A stretch of DNA of 64,000 nt from a bacterium (GTDB taxonomy: Bacteria; Electryoneota; RPQS01): assembly GCA_016703065.1 (NCBI GenBank), contig JADJCU010000001.1, positions 620,001 through 684,000 of the forward strand. Direction: 5' to 3'. How positions within the stretch are numbered: the first letter of the stretch is position 1; every line of letters begins with the position of its first letter. Of this stretch, positions 26,544 through 36,273 are shown piece by piece. The position numbers and the translations under genes are program-made. The notes under the pieces were generated by a model. It was not told where the DNA came from. It did not search any database and was given only the letters and a program-made list of their open reading frames with translations.

Positions 26544-27818
26544 CTATCGGCCCATTTTGCGGGGGATCTTCGGGCGGCGATGAGATGACGTGAAGGTTTT
26601 GGCCTGAGGACCGACTGTGCCGCTGGTCTTTTGCAGGCCGGTGGCCTTCTCGGGCGCGGCGACGGTGTAATCGAAGTGATTCAGGGCCGCGCGGGTCATG
26701 GCCTGACCAAGGTGTCTTTCAATTTCGCGCAGCAGCACTTCTTCGTCGGGCGCGACCAGCGTCAGCGCGTCGCCCAATCGTTCGGCGCGCGCAGTGCGGC
26801 CCGTGCGATGCACGTAATCTTCGGATGTTGCGGGCAGATCGTAGTTGATGACGTGCGTGATACCCGTCACGTCGATGCCGCGCGCCGCGATATCCGTTGC
26901 GACCATCACGCGATACTTGCCCTGCTTGAAACCATCCAACGCGGCCATGCGCTGCTTCTGCGTGCGGTCGCTGTGCAGGCTCGTCACTTCAAACTTGTGC
27001 TTGGTGAGCATCTTCTGAATCCGGTCGGCGCGATGTTTCGTGCGCGTGAAGATCAGAACGGCGGGTGAATTGATCTCGAACAATATTTCTGTCAGCAGGT
27101 CGGGTTTCAAATGCGCAGGCACCGGATAGGCCGTGTGCGTCAGGCCGCGTGCCGCCGAGCTCTTGTGTCCAATCTGCACCAACTTCGGATTGTTCAGGAT
27201 CTCCTTCGAGAGCTTCGTCACCTCGTCGGGGAACGTCGCGGAGAAGAGCATCGTCTGCCGCTCTTTCGGAATGCGCGCAATGATGCGCCGCACATCCGGC
27301 AGGAAGCCCATGTCCAACATGCGATCCGCCTCGTCGAGCACGAGCATGCGCAGCGATTCAAGGTGCAGCGTACCGCGCGATACGTGATCGAGCAGGCGGC
27401 CCGGTGTGGCGACGATAATATCCGCGCCCTTCTTCAGGCCATCGACCTGCGGACCATAGCCCACGCCGCCGTAGATGGCGAGTACTTTTAGTCTGGTGTG
27501 TTTCGCGTACTTCTTCAGCGACTCTTCAATCTGCACGGCGAGTTCGCGGGTCGGCGAAAGCACGAGTGCGGCAGGCTTGTCAAACTTCTCTGATAGCACG
27601 CGATGCAAGAGCGGCAGCCCAAAGGCCGCTGTCTTGCCGGTGCCGGTTTGTGCGGCGCCCATCACATCCTGCCCGGCGAGCGCGAGCGGTATCGCCTGCT
27701 CCTGAATCGGCGTTGGCCGCTCGTAGCCGAGATGTGCCACCGCGCGCAAAATCCGTTCGTCGAGCGCGAAATGCCTGAACACGGAGTGTTCTTCAATCTT
27801 GGGTTTTTCTTTCGTCAC
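26544..27818 (-). CDS. DEAD-box RNA helicase (RhlE-like)
   Basis: A 424-residue ATP-dependent RNA helicase for ribosome assembly or mRNA turnover. All motifs are present: Q-motif region (FALDERILRAVAHLGYERPT), motif I AQTGTGKT (about residues 55-62), PTRELA, TPGRLLD, DEAD (VLDEADRMLDMGF, about 161-173), SAT (LFSATFPDEV), and the second domain with ARGIDV and HRTGRTAR (about 338-345). The C-terminal tail is short and basic (HRRPKIPRKMGR), as in RhlE-type proteins, and likely binds RNA. It starts at GTG (27816-27818) preceded by AGAAGGATTC. It is a single gene, convergent with the upstream operon. Confidence 0.92.
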   Translation of the reverse strand: MTKEKPKIEEHSVFRHFALDERILRAVAHLGYERPTPIQEQAIPLALAGQDVMGAAQTGTGKTAAFGLPLLHRVLSEKFDKPAALVLSPTRELAVQIEESLKKYAKHTRLKVLAIYGGVGYGPQVDGLKKGADIIVATPGRLLDHVSRGTLHLESLRMLVLDEADRMLDMGFLPDVRRIIARIPKERQTMLFSATFPDEVTKLSKEILNNPKLVQIGHKSSAARGLTHTAYPVPAHLKPDLLTEILFEINSPAVLIFTRTKHRADRIQKMLTKHKFEVTSLHSDRTQKQRMAALDGFKQGKYRVMVATDIAARGIDVTGITHVINYDLPATSEDYVHRTGRTARAERLGDALTLVAPDEEVLLREIERHLGQAMTRAALNHFDYTVAAPEKATGLQKTSGTVGPQAKTFTSSHRRPKIPRKMGR

Positions 27819-27965
27819 GAATCCTTCTTCTTTGTAGCTTTGGAGGCGACCTGCGGTGCAGTTCGCCGGGCGGAGCCGGGGTATTCCGGCGTCCGGGAGG
27901 GCAGGTCGGTCCAGCCCTAACTATGTAAGATACGCAATCTGAGGCACTTAGTCAAACAGGCGGGC

Positions 27966-27994
27966 TTGCGAGTTTCAGTCGGTTTGATTATCTT
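27966..27994 (+). promoter_or_regulatory. Candidate sigma70 promoter of the DUF1015 gene
   Basis: TTGCGA, 17-bp spacer, TATCTT, 38 bp before the ATG at 28033. The leader is short, with CGGAG as ribosome site. The -10 sequence is the same as in the EamA and Cys-rich cassette promoters. Confidence 0.55.
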
Positions 27995-28032
27995 CTGGCA
28001 CCCTACACTATTGATTCTACTCGGAGTTACTG

Positions 28033-29304
28033 ATGGCTCAGATTCACCCGTTCCGCGGTCTGACCTACTCGCCCGCGCTGTCTGCCAAGCTGGATAAGCT
28101 GGTTACGCAACCCTACGATAAAATTGACCGCCCGCTGCAGGAAAAGTATTACGCACGCGATCCGCACAATGTTATTCGTGTCATTAAGTCTGATGAAACG
28201 GTCGGCAATCCCGAGTCGCCGTATCCCGGCGCAGCGGCGACGCTGAAACAGTGGATCGCTGACGGCACACTCGTTGAATCCAAAACGTCGGCGTTCTATC
28301 TCTATTACCAGACATTCACGTTCTTGGATAAGAAATACGTGCGCAAGGGATTCATGGCTTCCGTCGCGCTCGAAGAAGAACACGTGAAGTCGCATGAACA
28401 CACGCTCGCCGGACCGAAGGCGGATCGCCTGCGGCTGTTGCGCTCGCTCGAAACGAACGACGAGTTGATCTTCATGCTCTACACCGATCCCAATGGCGAA
28501 ACGGTGAAGTTGATGAATTCGATTGCGTCCGCACACAAACCCGCGCTGGAATGCACCGATGACTTCGGCGAACGGCATCAGGTGTGGATTGCCGACAATC
28601 CCGAGTTCGTGGCGAAGATGCAGGAACTGCTCGAACCGTGCGACCTGTTTATCGCTGACGGGCATCACCGCTATGAAACCGCGTGCAACTATAAGCGCGA
28701 GGCGCTCGACAAAGGCTGGCAACCTGTCGGCAAGCAAGGTTTTGATCATCGCATGATGGGCCTGTTTCCGATGGAAGACCCGGGGCTCGTAATTCTGCCC
28801 ACGCATCGACTGATTCAGAATGTGCAGAACTTCTCGGCGGCGAAGCTGCTGGCGGCGCTGGGGGAGAATTTCACGATTACGCCGCTGTCCAGCGTGGAAG
28901 CGTTGTTTGCGCAGATGGATATTCATAAGACGGATCAGGTCTTCGGCATGAGGGCCATCGGCACCAAAGACAATTTCTATTTCCTTGAGGCGCACGAAGA
29001 GAAGAAGGCGCAACGCACACTCGGCGTGACGATTTTGCACTCGACCATTCTCGAGAACGAGCTTGGGATTGATGCCAAGACGCTTGCCGCCGGGACGCAT
29101 GTGGATTACGTGCGCAGCCGTCAGGAGGCGATTGACGCGGTCGGAAAAGACGGCATTCTGGCCGCGTTCATTCTCAATCCGACCAGTGTTGATGACGTCA
29201 AGACTGTCGCTGCCGCAGGACAGCGCATGCCGCAGAAGTCAACGGATTTCTATCCCAAACTGCTTGCGGGTTTGGTGATGATGAAATTGGACATCAAGAA
29301 GTAA
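28033..29304 (+). CDS. DUF1015 family protein
   Basis: A 423-residue cytoplasmic protein beginning MAQIHPFRGLTYSPALSAKL, the typical start of DUF1015 (COG4198). Its hallmark is LFIADGHHRYETA near residues 206-218, a DGHHR signature like that seen in ParB/sulfiredoxin-fold enzymes. In other bacteria DUF1015 genes often neighbour serA and a class V aminotransferase; both occur in this window, 7 and 16 kb upstream. A function in serine or phosphoserine metabolism is therefore a fair guess but unproven. It is followed directly by a methyltransferase whose GTG abuts its TAA, so the two are co-translated. It has its own promoter with TATCTT -10. Confidence 0.85.
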   Translation: MAQIHPFRGLTYSPALSAKLDKLVTQPYDKIDRPLQEKYYARDPHNVIRVIKSDETVGNPESPYPGAAATLKQWIADGTLVESKTSAFYLYYQTFTFLDKKYVRKGFMASVALEEEHVKSHEHTLAGPKADRLRLLRSLETNDELIFMLYTDPNGETVKLMNSIASAHKPALECTDDFGERHQVWIADNPEFVAKMQELLEPCDLFIADGHHRYETACNYKREALDKGWQPVGKQGFDHRMMGLFPMEDPGLVILPTHRLIQNVQNFSAAKLLAALGENFTITPLSSVEALFAQMDIHKTDQVFGMRAIGTKDNFYFLEAHEEKKAQRTLGVTILHSTILENELGIDAKTLAAGTHVDYVRSRQEAIDAVGKDGILAAFILNPTSVDDVKTVAAAGQRMPQKSTDFYPKLLAGLVMMKLDIKK

Positions 29305-30024
29305 GTGTCTTTCACAAACGTATACGAAGACGACCGCCGTGCGGCGGCGTATGACAAGCTCGAATTTCCCGGAACGTATTTCCTCGCGTTCCGGGATTTG
29401 CCCGCTTTGTTCATTCAACACATTCGCGGCACGCAGGCGCTCGATTTCGGCTGTGGCGCGGGACGCTCAACGCGTTTCTTGAAACGGTTGGGCTTCGAGG
29501 CGTTGGGCGTAGACATATCGGAAGATATGCTCAGCCGCGCGCGTCTTCGTGACGCCGACGGGCGATACCTGTGTGTGGATGAAGAAGGACTCGGCAAGTT
29601 GCCGGAATCGGGCTTTCATCTGATTTTCTCGGCATTCACGTTTGATAATATTCCGACCGGCGAGAAGAAGCTCTTCTACTTCCGCGAGTTGGCAAATCGA
29701 CTCGCGCCGGACGGGAAGTTCGTCAATCTCGTCTCTGCACCGGAAATTTATACCCACGAGTGGGCGTCCTTTACAACGAAGGCCTTTCCGGAGAATCAGC
29801 TGGCCAAGAGCGGCGAGCAGGTGAGGATTGTCATGACGGATGTCGAAGATGACCGGCCCGTTATTGATGTGTTGTGGTCGGAGGAGTCTTACCGTCAACT
29901 TTGTCAGCAGGCAGGGTTAAAGATCATCAACATGATTAAACCGCTCGGCACACCCGAAGAGCCGTTTGACTGGGTGAACGAGACGGCCGTCGCGCCATGG
30001 ACAATCTACGTACTGGGGCGATAG
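29305..30024 (+). CDS. Class I SAM-dependent methyltransferase
   Basis: A 239-residue enzyme. Motif I is ALDFGCGAGRSTRFLKRLG (about residues 47-65), followed by the acidic motif EALGVDISEDML (about 67-78) and the motif IV region HLIFSAFTFDNIP. The N-terminus has the YEDDRRAAAYDKLEF element seen in Methyltransf_11/25-type proteins. The acceptor is unknown. It starts with GTG immediately after the TAA of the DUF1015 gene with no spacer, which indicates translational coupling and a shared role. No membrane or export signals are present. Confidence 0.85.
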   Translation: MSFTNVYEDDRRAAAYDKLEFPGTYFLAFRDLPALFIQHIRGTQALDFGCGAGRSTRFLKRLGFEALGVDISEDMLSRARLRDADGRYLCVDEEGLGKLPESGFHLIFSAFTFDNIPTGEKKLFYFRELANRLAPDGKFVNLVSAPEIYTHEWASFTTKAFPENQLAKSGEQVRIVMTDVEDDRPVIDVLWSEESYRQLCQQAGLKIINMIKPLGTPEEPFDWVNETAVAPWTIYVLGR

Positions 30025-30104
30025 CGCGCGGCTGAATCGGTGGAGACTAGCCAGTGTTCCTTTTAGTTTCTATTTATGACTCATATTTACCGTGGAGGTG
30101 GTTT

Positions 30105-32390
30105 ATGAAGCGCGCATTGCTCATTCTGCTCTGCACACTCTCCGCACTTGCCCAATGGCCGACCGACCCGTCACAAAACCTGCTGATTTGCGATCACACC
30201 GGCGAACAAGCGCTGCCCAAAACCGCCGCGACTTCCGACGGCGGATGCTACATCGCATGGCAGGACCTGAGTTCGGGCAACTATGATATCTACTTACAAC
30301 TTCTTGATGAGAACGGCGTGCCGCAGTGGGATAACCCCTGCGGCCTTCTTATCTCAGATCATCCGCAAGACACGTGGTTGACCGATTGGGATATAGCCGT
30401 GGACCTGGCGGATAATTGTATCCTGGCGATCAACGACATTCGCAACGGAGCGGATCGCGATATCACGGCATATAGCATTAGCCGATGGCAGGAGTTCATC
30501 TGGGGAGATGACGGGCTTGCGATTTCCGACAATGACGGCTTTGAGCCGGACCCGCGGATTCTCCCGATGGACAACGGTGACGTTGTGTTTGCTTGGCAAG
30601 AGGAGACCTCGATTCACGTGCGCAAGCTCGATTCGCTCGGCAATGATGTTTTTAATCCTCCGCTAATTACGTTCACGCAAGCCAATGGCGTATCGATTCC
30701 CCGCCTTGCGTCGCTTGACAACACAGGCTTCGCGCTGTCGTACTTGGCGCAGCAGGGCACGCAGTTTACATCTCCGCGCCATTTGTATGTGCGCGCCTAC
30801 AATGACGACGCCAGTAACCGATGGGCCGAAGCCGGAGTTCCGATCATGACACAGAATGGAATCGGCATACAAATGCGGCCCGATTTGGTGAATGATGGAA
30901 ATGGTGGCGTTTATGTTTATTGGTACGACGCGCGCGGCAACGTCCATCATTGCTATGCTCAGCATATCGAGAATGACGGAGCCGCTCACTGGACGGTCAA
31001 CGGTTTGCAAGTCGATTTGTCCGCGAACGAGCTGCAGATGTCGCCGTCGGCGGTCAGCACAGAGTCCGGACTGGCGCTATTCTATCAGACGGCGAATCCG
31101 AATCAAACGCAGGGCGGCGTGCAGGCACAGATGCTTGACTGGATGGGCAACTACGTTTGGGATTCAAACGGCATCACGGTCGCCGCATTGTCAACCGAGC
31201 CGTGCTTCAACGTGCGCGCATTTAAGCAAGAGTTCGCATATGCTGTGTCCTATTCACAATACGCGCCCGGCAGCGCAACCAGCACGATCCTGCGCGCCAG
31301 CCAATTGAGCGCGATGGGAGAGTTCACGTGGACGCCGCCGATCACGGATTTGTGCACCGTCGTGAGCGAGAAAGGGAGACCCTACGCCTGCAATAACAAC
31401 TTGAATCAGATGATTGTGACGTGGCCGGATGCCCGTGACGGGGATATGAACCTGTACGTGCAGAATGTGAACTATGACGGCGCGCTCGGCCCGATGCTTA
31501 CGCAGCCGCCGACGATAGAGATAATCTCGCCTGCGGACAACGATTCCTTCAATACGAGTGCAATTGAAGTAGAGTTTGACGTGGAAGACTTTGACCTGAC
31601 AGAAATGACCGGTGATGGCGCAGTCATTCTACAGGTGAACGGGATGCACGTGGACACTCTGCACAGTGAGTCGCCGATTGCCGTTGATATCCTGCCGGGG
31701 CAGAACGAAATCGTTGCATTCCTTGTAGATCAGGAATACCATGCACTTGTCCCGGCTGTCTCGGATCAGATTACTGTGCACTATAATCTCCCGCCACCAA
31801 CAATCCAAATCACTGATCCGACTCGGGACACCTTGGTGTTCAATAGCCCGATAACAATTCGGTTTGAGGTCGAGAATTTTATCTTCCCGGATTCCCTGGG
31901 CACCAACCATGTTCGCTTGATTAGCACGCCCGATCCGCCTGAAACGCCAACTATCATTGATCTGTTCTCCGCAGACCCCGTGGATGTTCCACTCGTTTTT
32001 CTTCATGATCATATGATTGTCCTGATGATCATACGGAATCAGATCCCGGAGGACCCGCTTGCCGTGGACACGGTGATGGTCACATACGGCGAAATCTCCG
32101 CCGATCCGCGACCTGATGTTCTGCCCACGAGTTTCGCGATATCATCAACGTATCCCAATCCGTTCAATTCGACGCTCGTCATTGGCTATGACGTGCCAAT
32201 TGAATCGAATATCACTGCTGGAGTATACGATTTGCTGGGAAGACAGGTCACGACGCTGTTGGACGGCACGCGGAGCGCGGGCCGACACGTCGTGCAATGG
32301 CAAGCAAACAACGCTGCGGCTGGCGTTTACTTTGTGCGGTTGGTCGCGCCGAACGCCGCTTTGACGCAGAAAGTGCTGCTGCTGAAGTAG
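30105..32390 (+). CDS. T9SS cargo protein with propeller-like and Ig-like parts
   Basis: A 761-residue exported protein. Signal peptide MKRALLILLCTLSALA; strong ribosome site TGGAGGTGG. The N-terminal 460 residues have repeated blade-like units (GGCYIAWQDLSSGNYDIYLQ, NGDVVFAWQEETSIHVRKL, NGGVYVYWYDARGNVHHCYA). Two Ig-like units follow (PPTIEIISPADNDSFNTSAI and PPTIQITDPTRDTLVFNSPI), and then the T9SS domain (SSTYPNPFNSTLVIGYDVP, VYDLLGRQVTTLL, terminal KVLLLK). It is intact, unlike its T9SS neighbours at 15-25 kb. It is probably a surface-anchored structural or binding protein; no catalytic motif is recognised. Confidence 0.85.
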   Translation: MKRALLILLCTLSALAQWPTDPSQNLLICDHTGEQALPKTAATSDGGCYIAWQDLSSGNYDIYLQLLDENGVPQWDNPCGLLISDHPQDTWLTDWDIAVDLADNCILAINDIRNGADRDITAYSISRWQEFIWGDDGLAISDNDGFEPDPRILPMDNGDVVFAWQEETSIHVRKLDSLGNDVFNPPLITFTQANGVSIPRLASLDNTGFALSYLAQQGTQFTSPRHLYVRAYNDDASNRWAEAGVPIMTQNGIGIQMRPDLVNDGNGGVYVYWYDARGNVHHCYAQHIENDGAAHWTVNGLQVDLSANELQMSPSAVSTESGLALFYQTANPNQTQGGVQAQMLDWMGNYVWDSNGITVAALSTEPCFNVRAFKQEFAYAVSYSQYAPGSATSTILRASQLSAMGEFTWTPPITDLCTVVSEKGRPYACNNNLNQMIVTWPDARDGDMNLYVQNVNYDGALGPMLTQPPTIEIISPADNDSFNTSAIEVEFDVEDFDLTEMTGDGAVILQVNGMHVDTLHSESPIAVDILPGQNEIVAFLVDQEYHALVPAVSDQITVHYNLPPPTIQITDPTRDTLVFNSPITIRFEVENFIFPDSLGTNHVRLISTPDPPETPTIIDLFSADPVDVPLVFLHDHMIVLMIIRNQIPEDPLAVDTVMVTYGEISADPRPDVLPTSFAISSTYPNPFNSTLVIGYDVPIESNITAGVYDLLGRQVTTLLDGTRSAGRHVVQWQANNAAAGVYFVRLVAPNAALTQKVLLLK

Positions 32391-32415
32391 CCCTTTGCGG
32401 TCAGAGCAGATGTCG

Positions 32416-32445
32416 AAACCCCGCCCGTCCCGGCGGGGTTTTTCG
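32416..32445 (+). terminator. Terminator after the 761-residue T9SS gene
   Basis: A stem AAACCCCGCC / GGCGGGGTTT with 6-base loop and T5 tail, 26 bp after the stop. The following 230 bp up to 32672 are notably AT-rich and probably hold the promoter of the triplicated module (a TTGACA lies at 32582). Confidence 0.9.
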
Positions 32446-32672
32446 TGCCAATTTGGGTCGTATTGAAGGCATTCACATACTTTCCGTACGAGAGGCATCT
32501 CGACCCTTGTGGGTCAGAATTATGTTCTAAGTTGTTATATTACAAGTTATGTCATGTTTTAGCTATCTGTTTAATATATATTTGACATATTTTCTTTGTG
32601 TTGTTTTGTGACTATCTTACATTGAGTCGGAATATTCTCGAAATCTCATATCTTCCTCTTAAAGGACAACGC

Positions 32673-33764
32673 ATGAAAAAGTTCGCGCTTGGGCTGTTCG
32701 CCCTCATGTTTGTACTCGCCGGGACTGCGTCGGCCACCATTCGCTATGTCTCCACCACCGGAGCTGGTTCGTATACCACGATTGATGCGGCGCTCACGGC
32801 GGCGGTTTCCGGCGACACGATTCTCATCGGACCTGGCAGCTATGCGCAGGGCAACCAGGTTAATCAAAGCGGGAAGCGCTACACGGTTATCGGCGCGGGC
32901 TGGGACCAAACGCTGATCACATTAACAAATGACTGGTACCTCAATAATGCAAACCGCTGTTCATTTGAGGGCTTCTTTTGCAGTACAAACTCCACTTTCG
33001 CCGTGTTCAACACTGTGGATTCCACCACGTTCCGCCGTTGCCGTCTGAACTCCACGGCCACCGGCACTTCGACCATTAACTGGACGAGTGGTCGTACGTT
33101 GACGGTTGAAGATTGCATCTTCACGGCTGCTCTCACAACCACTGGCACTGCCCAGCTCGCCGTCCCGCATGCTAACTATCCGACGACTGTCCGCAACTGC
33201 GTCTTTGCCAATACTGGTACGAACACGAGTATGAAGGCACTCTACGGCTATAGCACGTCCGGCACAGTTGAGCTCTACAATTGCGCCTTCCTCGGTTTCT
33301 CCGCACCGTTAATCCTCAGCACGGCAGGTGGCCCGGTGATTGGAATCAACAACATCTTCCACGACTTCCTTGCTTCGCCGTCGATTGGCACCTATAACGC
33401 ATCGAGCGTGTGGGATTACAACGCCGCGACGACGATTACTCCTCCGGGAACCAACGCGCTCTTGCTCGCGGGCGATCCGTTTGTCCTGTATGACGAAGCA
33501 GTGAACTATCAGCACGGCACGAGTGACTTGCATCTCGACCCGACCAACGGCGCGGCCTGCATCAACAGCGGTCACCCGTCCCTGCTCGACTTCACAGACG
33601 CCTCGCAATCTGATCGCGGCGTCTATGGCGGTCCCAAGCCGCTCGTGGATAACGGCGTGCCCAACTACCCGTGGGCCATTAACATCCTCCTGAATCCGAA
33701 CCTCGTGGGTGTCGGCACTCCCGTTAACGCTACCGCCACGGGCCGCGTCGGACCTCAGTACTAA
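32673..33764 (+). CDS. Secreted beta-helix-like protein, module copy 1
   Basis: A 363-residue protein. Signal peptide MKKFALGLFALMFVLAGTASA; ribosome site AAAGGA. The body is pectate-lyase-like: YTTIDAALTAAVSGDTILIG (the opening motif of secreted parallel beta-helices), then short coils such as TVRNCVFANT and VELYNCAFLGF, with NNIFHDF in the middle. It ends with GGPKPLVDNGVPNYPWAINI and GPQY, with no T9SS sorting domain, so it is either freely secreted or held by its partner. It is the first gene of a two-gene module repeated three times in tandem. Confidence 0.8.
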   Translation: MKKFALGLFALMFVLAGTASATIRYVSTTGAGSYTTIDAALTAAVSGDTILIGPGSYAQGNQVNQSGKRYTVIGAGWDQTLITLTNDWYLNNANRCSFEGFFCSTNSTFAVFNTVDSTTFRRCRLNSTATGTSTINWTSGRTLTVEDCIFTAALTTTGTAQLAVPHANYPTTVRNCVFANTGTNTSMKALYGYSTSGTVELYNCAFLGFSAPLILSTAGGPVIGINNIFHDFLASPSIGTYNASSVWDYNAATTITPPGTNALLLAGDPFVLYDEAVNYQHGTSDLHLDPTNGAACINSGHPSLLDFTDASQSDRGVYGGPKPLVDNGVPNYPWAINILLNPNLVGVGTPVNATATGRVGPQY

Positions 33765-33784
33765 ATCACAAGGAGAATCTCAGT

Positions 33785-35226
33785 ATGAAGAAGATTCTTC
33801 TTCTCGCGCTCATGGCGCTCGGATCGTATGCCTTTGCGCAAACGGCCGTCGTAACCGAGTGCGAATGGTATGTCGGCGCCGATCCCGGAGTGGGCAATGG
33901 CAATGACATTGCGATTGGCACGCCTGAAGCGAATGAAGCGCTGGGCTTCACCATCGCGACCGGGCGCTTAACGCGGGCGATCTCGTCCGCGCGAAGGTGC
34001 GTTGCCGCATCGACAGCTTGCGTTCAGGCGCGACCGGCATCTGGGGTGTTGTTACTGATGCTTTTGTGCTCCTGAGCCCTGCTGCCGGAACTGCGCGATT
34101 GGTGACTTCAATGGCCTACCAGTGGAACAACGGCGCGTTCACCAACATCGATGTCGCTGATGCGGCCAGTACGCCGCTGAATGAAATCGTGGCCACCACC
34201 GGCCTTCCAGACGGGCTAAACAGACTCCGCATACGCGCAACGGATGACCTCGGTCGCACGGGTGTTGTTGTGAATGGCTTTGTTGTTGTTTCCAACACTT
34301 CCGGTTACGCAAACCGTCTCGTCACGCAGTTCGAGTATCGCTTCGACGGTGGTGCCTTTGCTCCTGTTGATGTCGCTGATGGCGGGATCGTCAGCCTGAA
34401 TCAGATTTTGGCGACGACCGGCTTGACTGATGGTCTGCACCGTCTGCAGGTTCGCACGACCGACGATCTGGGTCGTGTTGGACCGGTTCATGACGGCTAT
34501 CTGGTCATCTCAAATACATCGAGCAATTCGCCGCGGCTTGTGACAAGTATGGAGTACCGCATCGACGGCGGCGCATTTGTGCCGTTTGATTATCCGGACA
34601 ATGGTATCGTCAACTTCAGCGAGATCATCTCTACGAACGCCCTGGCCATCGGCCTGCACCAAGTGGATTTTCGCTCGCTTGATGATTTGGGCCGCGTTGG
34701 TCCGGTGCACCGCGCTTTTCTGATCGTCAGCTCGCCGTTCGTCGGCGGTGTGGAGCATGAGATTGTGGCGGCAGAGGTCTTCATTGGCGCCGATCCCGGC
34801 GTGGGCAACGGAATCGAAATTCCCCTGCCGCAGGATGGAGTTTTTGATGAAGGCAACGAGGACTTTCTGCAAGTCTACACGGATTTCCCGGTGGGATATT
34901 ATCGTGTCGGTTTCCGCACGCAGGACGAAGCTGGCCGCTGGTCGCAGGCCGAGTATGATTCACTGCTCGTCGGACCGATTCTCGTGATCTCTTCCGCCGG
35001 CAACGACGCGATTCTTAACTGGCAGTTCCCCGACGGCATTGACCAGTACTATGTTTACCGCTCGGCCAACACCGCCGGACCTTTCAGTGTCATCGACTCG
35101 ACCACCGCGCGCACGTACACGGATACTGGTATCTTCACCTTGCAGGACAAAGGTTTCTATTACGTGACTTTCCGCGATGATTCCATTTCAATTCAGCAGC
35201 CGGGTGGAACTCCGGTTGCTCGTTAA
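33785..35226 (+). pseudogene. Secreted 72-residue-repeat protein, module copy 1 (frameshifted)
   Basis: It begins MKKILLLALMALGSYAFAQT (signal peptide; RBS AAGGAG). The frame is lost at about 33963: adding one G to ACCGGGCGCTT restores TGALNAGDLVRAK and joins the 409-codon remainder. The body has three units of about 72 residues built on RLVTSMEYRIDGGAFVPFD, LNEI, GLHRLQVRTTDDLGRVGPV and GYLVIS, then an AAEVFIGADPGVGNGIEIPL unit that echoes the N-terminus, then an FN3-like end (DQYYVYRSANTAGPFSVIDS). No sorting domain is present. It is a partner of the beta-helix gene 20 bp upstream. The family is not known to me. The shift is most likely a homopolymer error. Confidence 0.7.
34976..35226 (+). 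repeat. Near-identical direct repeat, copy 1
   Basis: The 3' end of the repeat-protein gene (FN3-like part, from ILVISS to the stop) matches 37229-37477 almost base for base and, less closely, the end of the third copy (39835-40074). These direct repeats could recombine to add or remove a module. Confidence 0.8.
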
Positions 35227-35257
35227 CAAACCACCATTTCACTTGATCAGGACTTGC

Positions 35258-36254
35258 ATGAAAACCCTTCTGACAGGGCTGTGCGCCCTCATGTTTCTGG
35301 CCGCAACTTCCGCGAACGCCACGATTCGGTATCTCTCCGCACAAGGCGCCGGACAATATACAACCTTTGACGCCGTAGCCAGCGCGTCCGTGACAGGCGA
35401 CACCATTCTGGTTGGCCCCGGCACTTACACCGCCGGCAGCGGCGTGAACCAATTCAACAAGCGCCTCGTCTGGATCGGCGCCGGGTGGGATCAGACGATC
35501 GTGGACCTGGCTGGAACCACATGGTATTTCAACGGCAGCGGAGCCAACCGCTCATCCGTCGAAGGTTTTCGCTTGTCGGCGCCGTCGAACAATGCCTTCA
35601 CCTGCACGAATAGCTGCGACTCGTCCACGGTCCGCCGCTGTTACGTTATCGCGAACTAGCAACTATCCTACCGTGCTCCGCAATTGCGTCTTTTTCCTGC
35701 AGCAGGGTAACAGCAACTGCTACGGCGTCGGCGGTGCGTCTACTTCGGGAACTGTTGAAATCTACAACTGCGTCTTTCTCAATACGCGCCAGTGGTTGAA
35801 TCTGAATTCGGCCGGTGGTCCTGCGGTCGCCGTTAACAACATCTTCTGGGATTGGGGCACCTCGTCGTCCATCGGCACGTACAATGCCGGTTCGGTCTTT
35901 GACTACAACGCTGGTCCCGCGTTGCCAGCTCTGCCGGGTAGTAATCTGATCACGATCACCACCGACCCGTTTGTCAACTATGATGAAGCAAACAACTTCA
36001 GCGCCGTGACTACGGACCTACATCTCGATCCGACCAACGGCGCCGCGCTGATTAACAGCGGGCATCCCTCGCTGCTCGACTTCACCGATGGCTCGCAGTC
36101 CGACCGCGGTGTCTAGGGCGGTCCCAAGCCCCTCGTGGACAACGGCGTGCCCAACTACCCGTGGGCTATCAATGTTTCCGCCAGCCCGAATCTTGTCGGT
36201 GTCGGTACGCCGATTAACGCCAACGCCACGGTGCGCGTCGGACCCGCATACTAA
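35258..36254 (+). pseudogene. Secreted beta-helix-like protein, module copy 2 (degenerate)
   Basis: Start MKTLLTGLCALMFLAATSAN is intact, followed by YTTFDAVASASVTGDTILVG. After VRRCYVIA (about 35654) the coding sense jumps to another frame at SNYPTVLRNCVF. Compared with copies 1 and 3, about 30-35 residues are missing here, so a real internal deletion plus frameshift is likely. A second lesion is a TAG at 36114-36116 where the paralogues have Tyr (GVYGGPKPLVDN). The tail then continues in frame to GPAY and TAA. With two independent lesions this copy looks like a genuine pseudogene rather than a read error. Confidence 0.7.
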
Positions 36255-36273
36255 ATTATCAGGAGGTTCCCAC

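Noticed and set aside
28027..29100. A 357-codon open frame on the minus strand
   Set aside because: It is antisense to the whole DUF1015 gene, is Arg/His/Gln-rich, and has no ribosome site; the plus-strand frame has clear family motifs.
15799..36116. Reassignment of TAG to an amino acid
   Set aside because: In-frame TAG codons occur at 15799, 19792 and 36114, but TAG is also the ordinary stop of serA, the genes ending at 24993, 32390 and 43271, and others; one interrupting codon is TAA (2820). Recoding does not explain the pattern.
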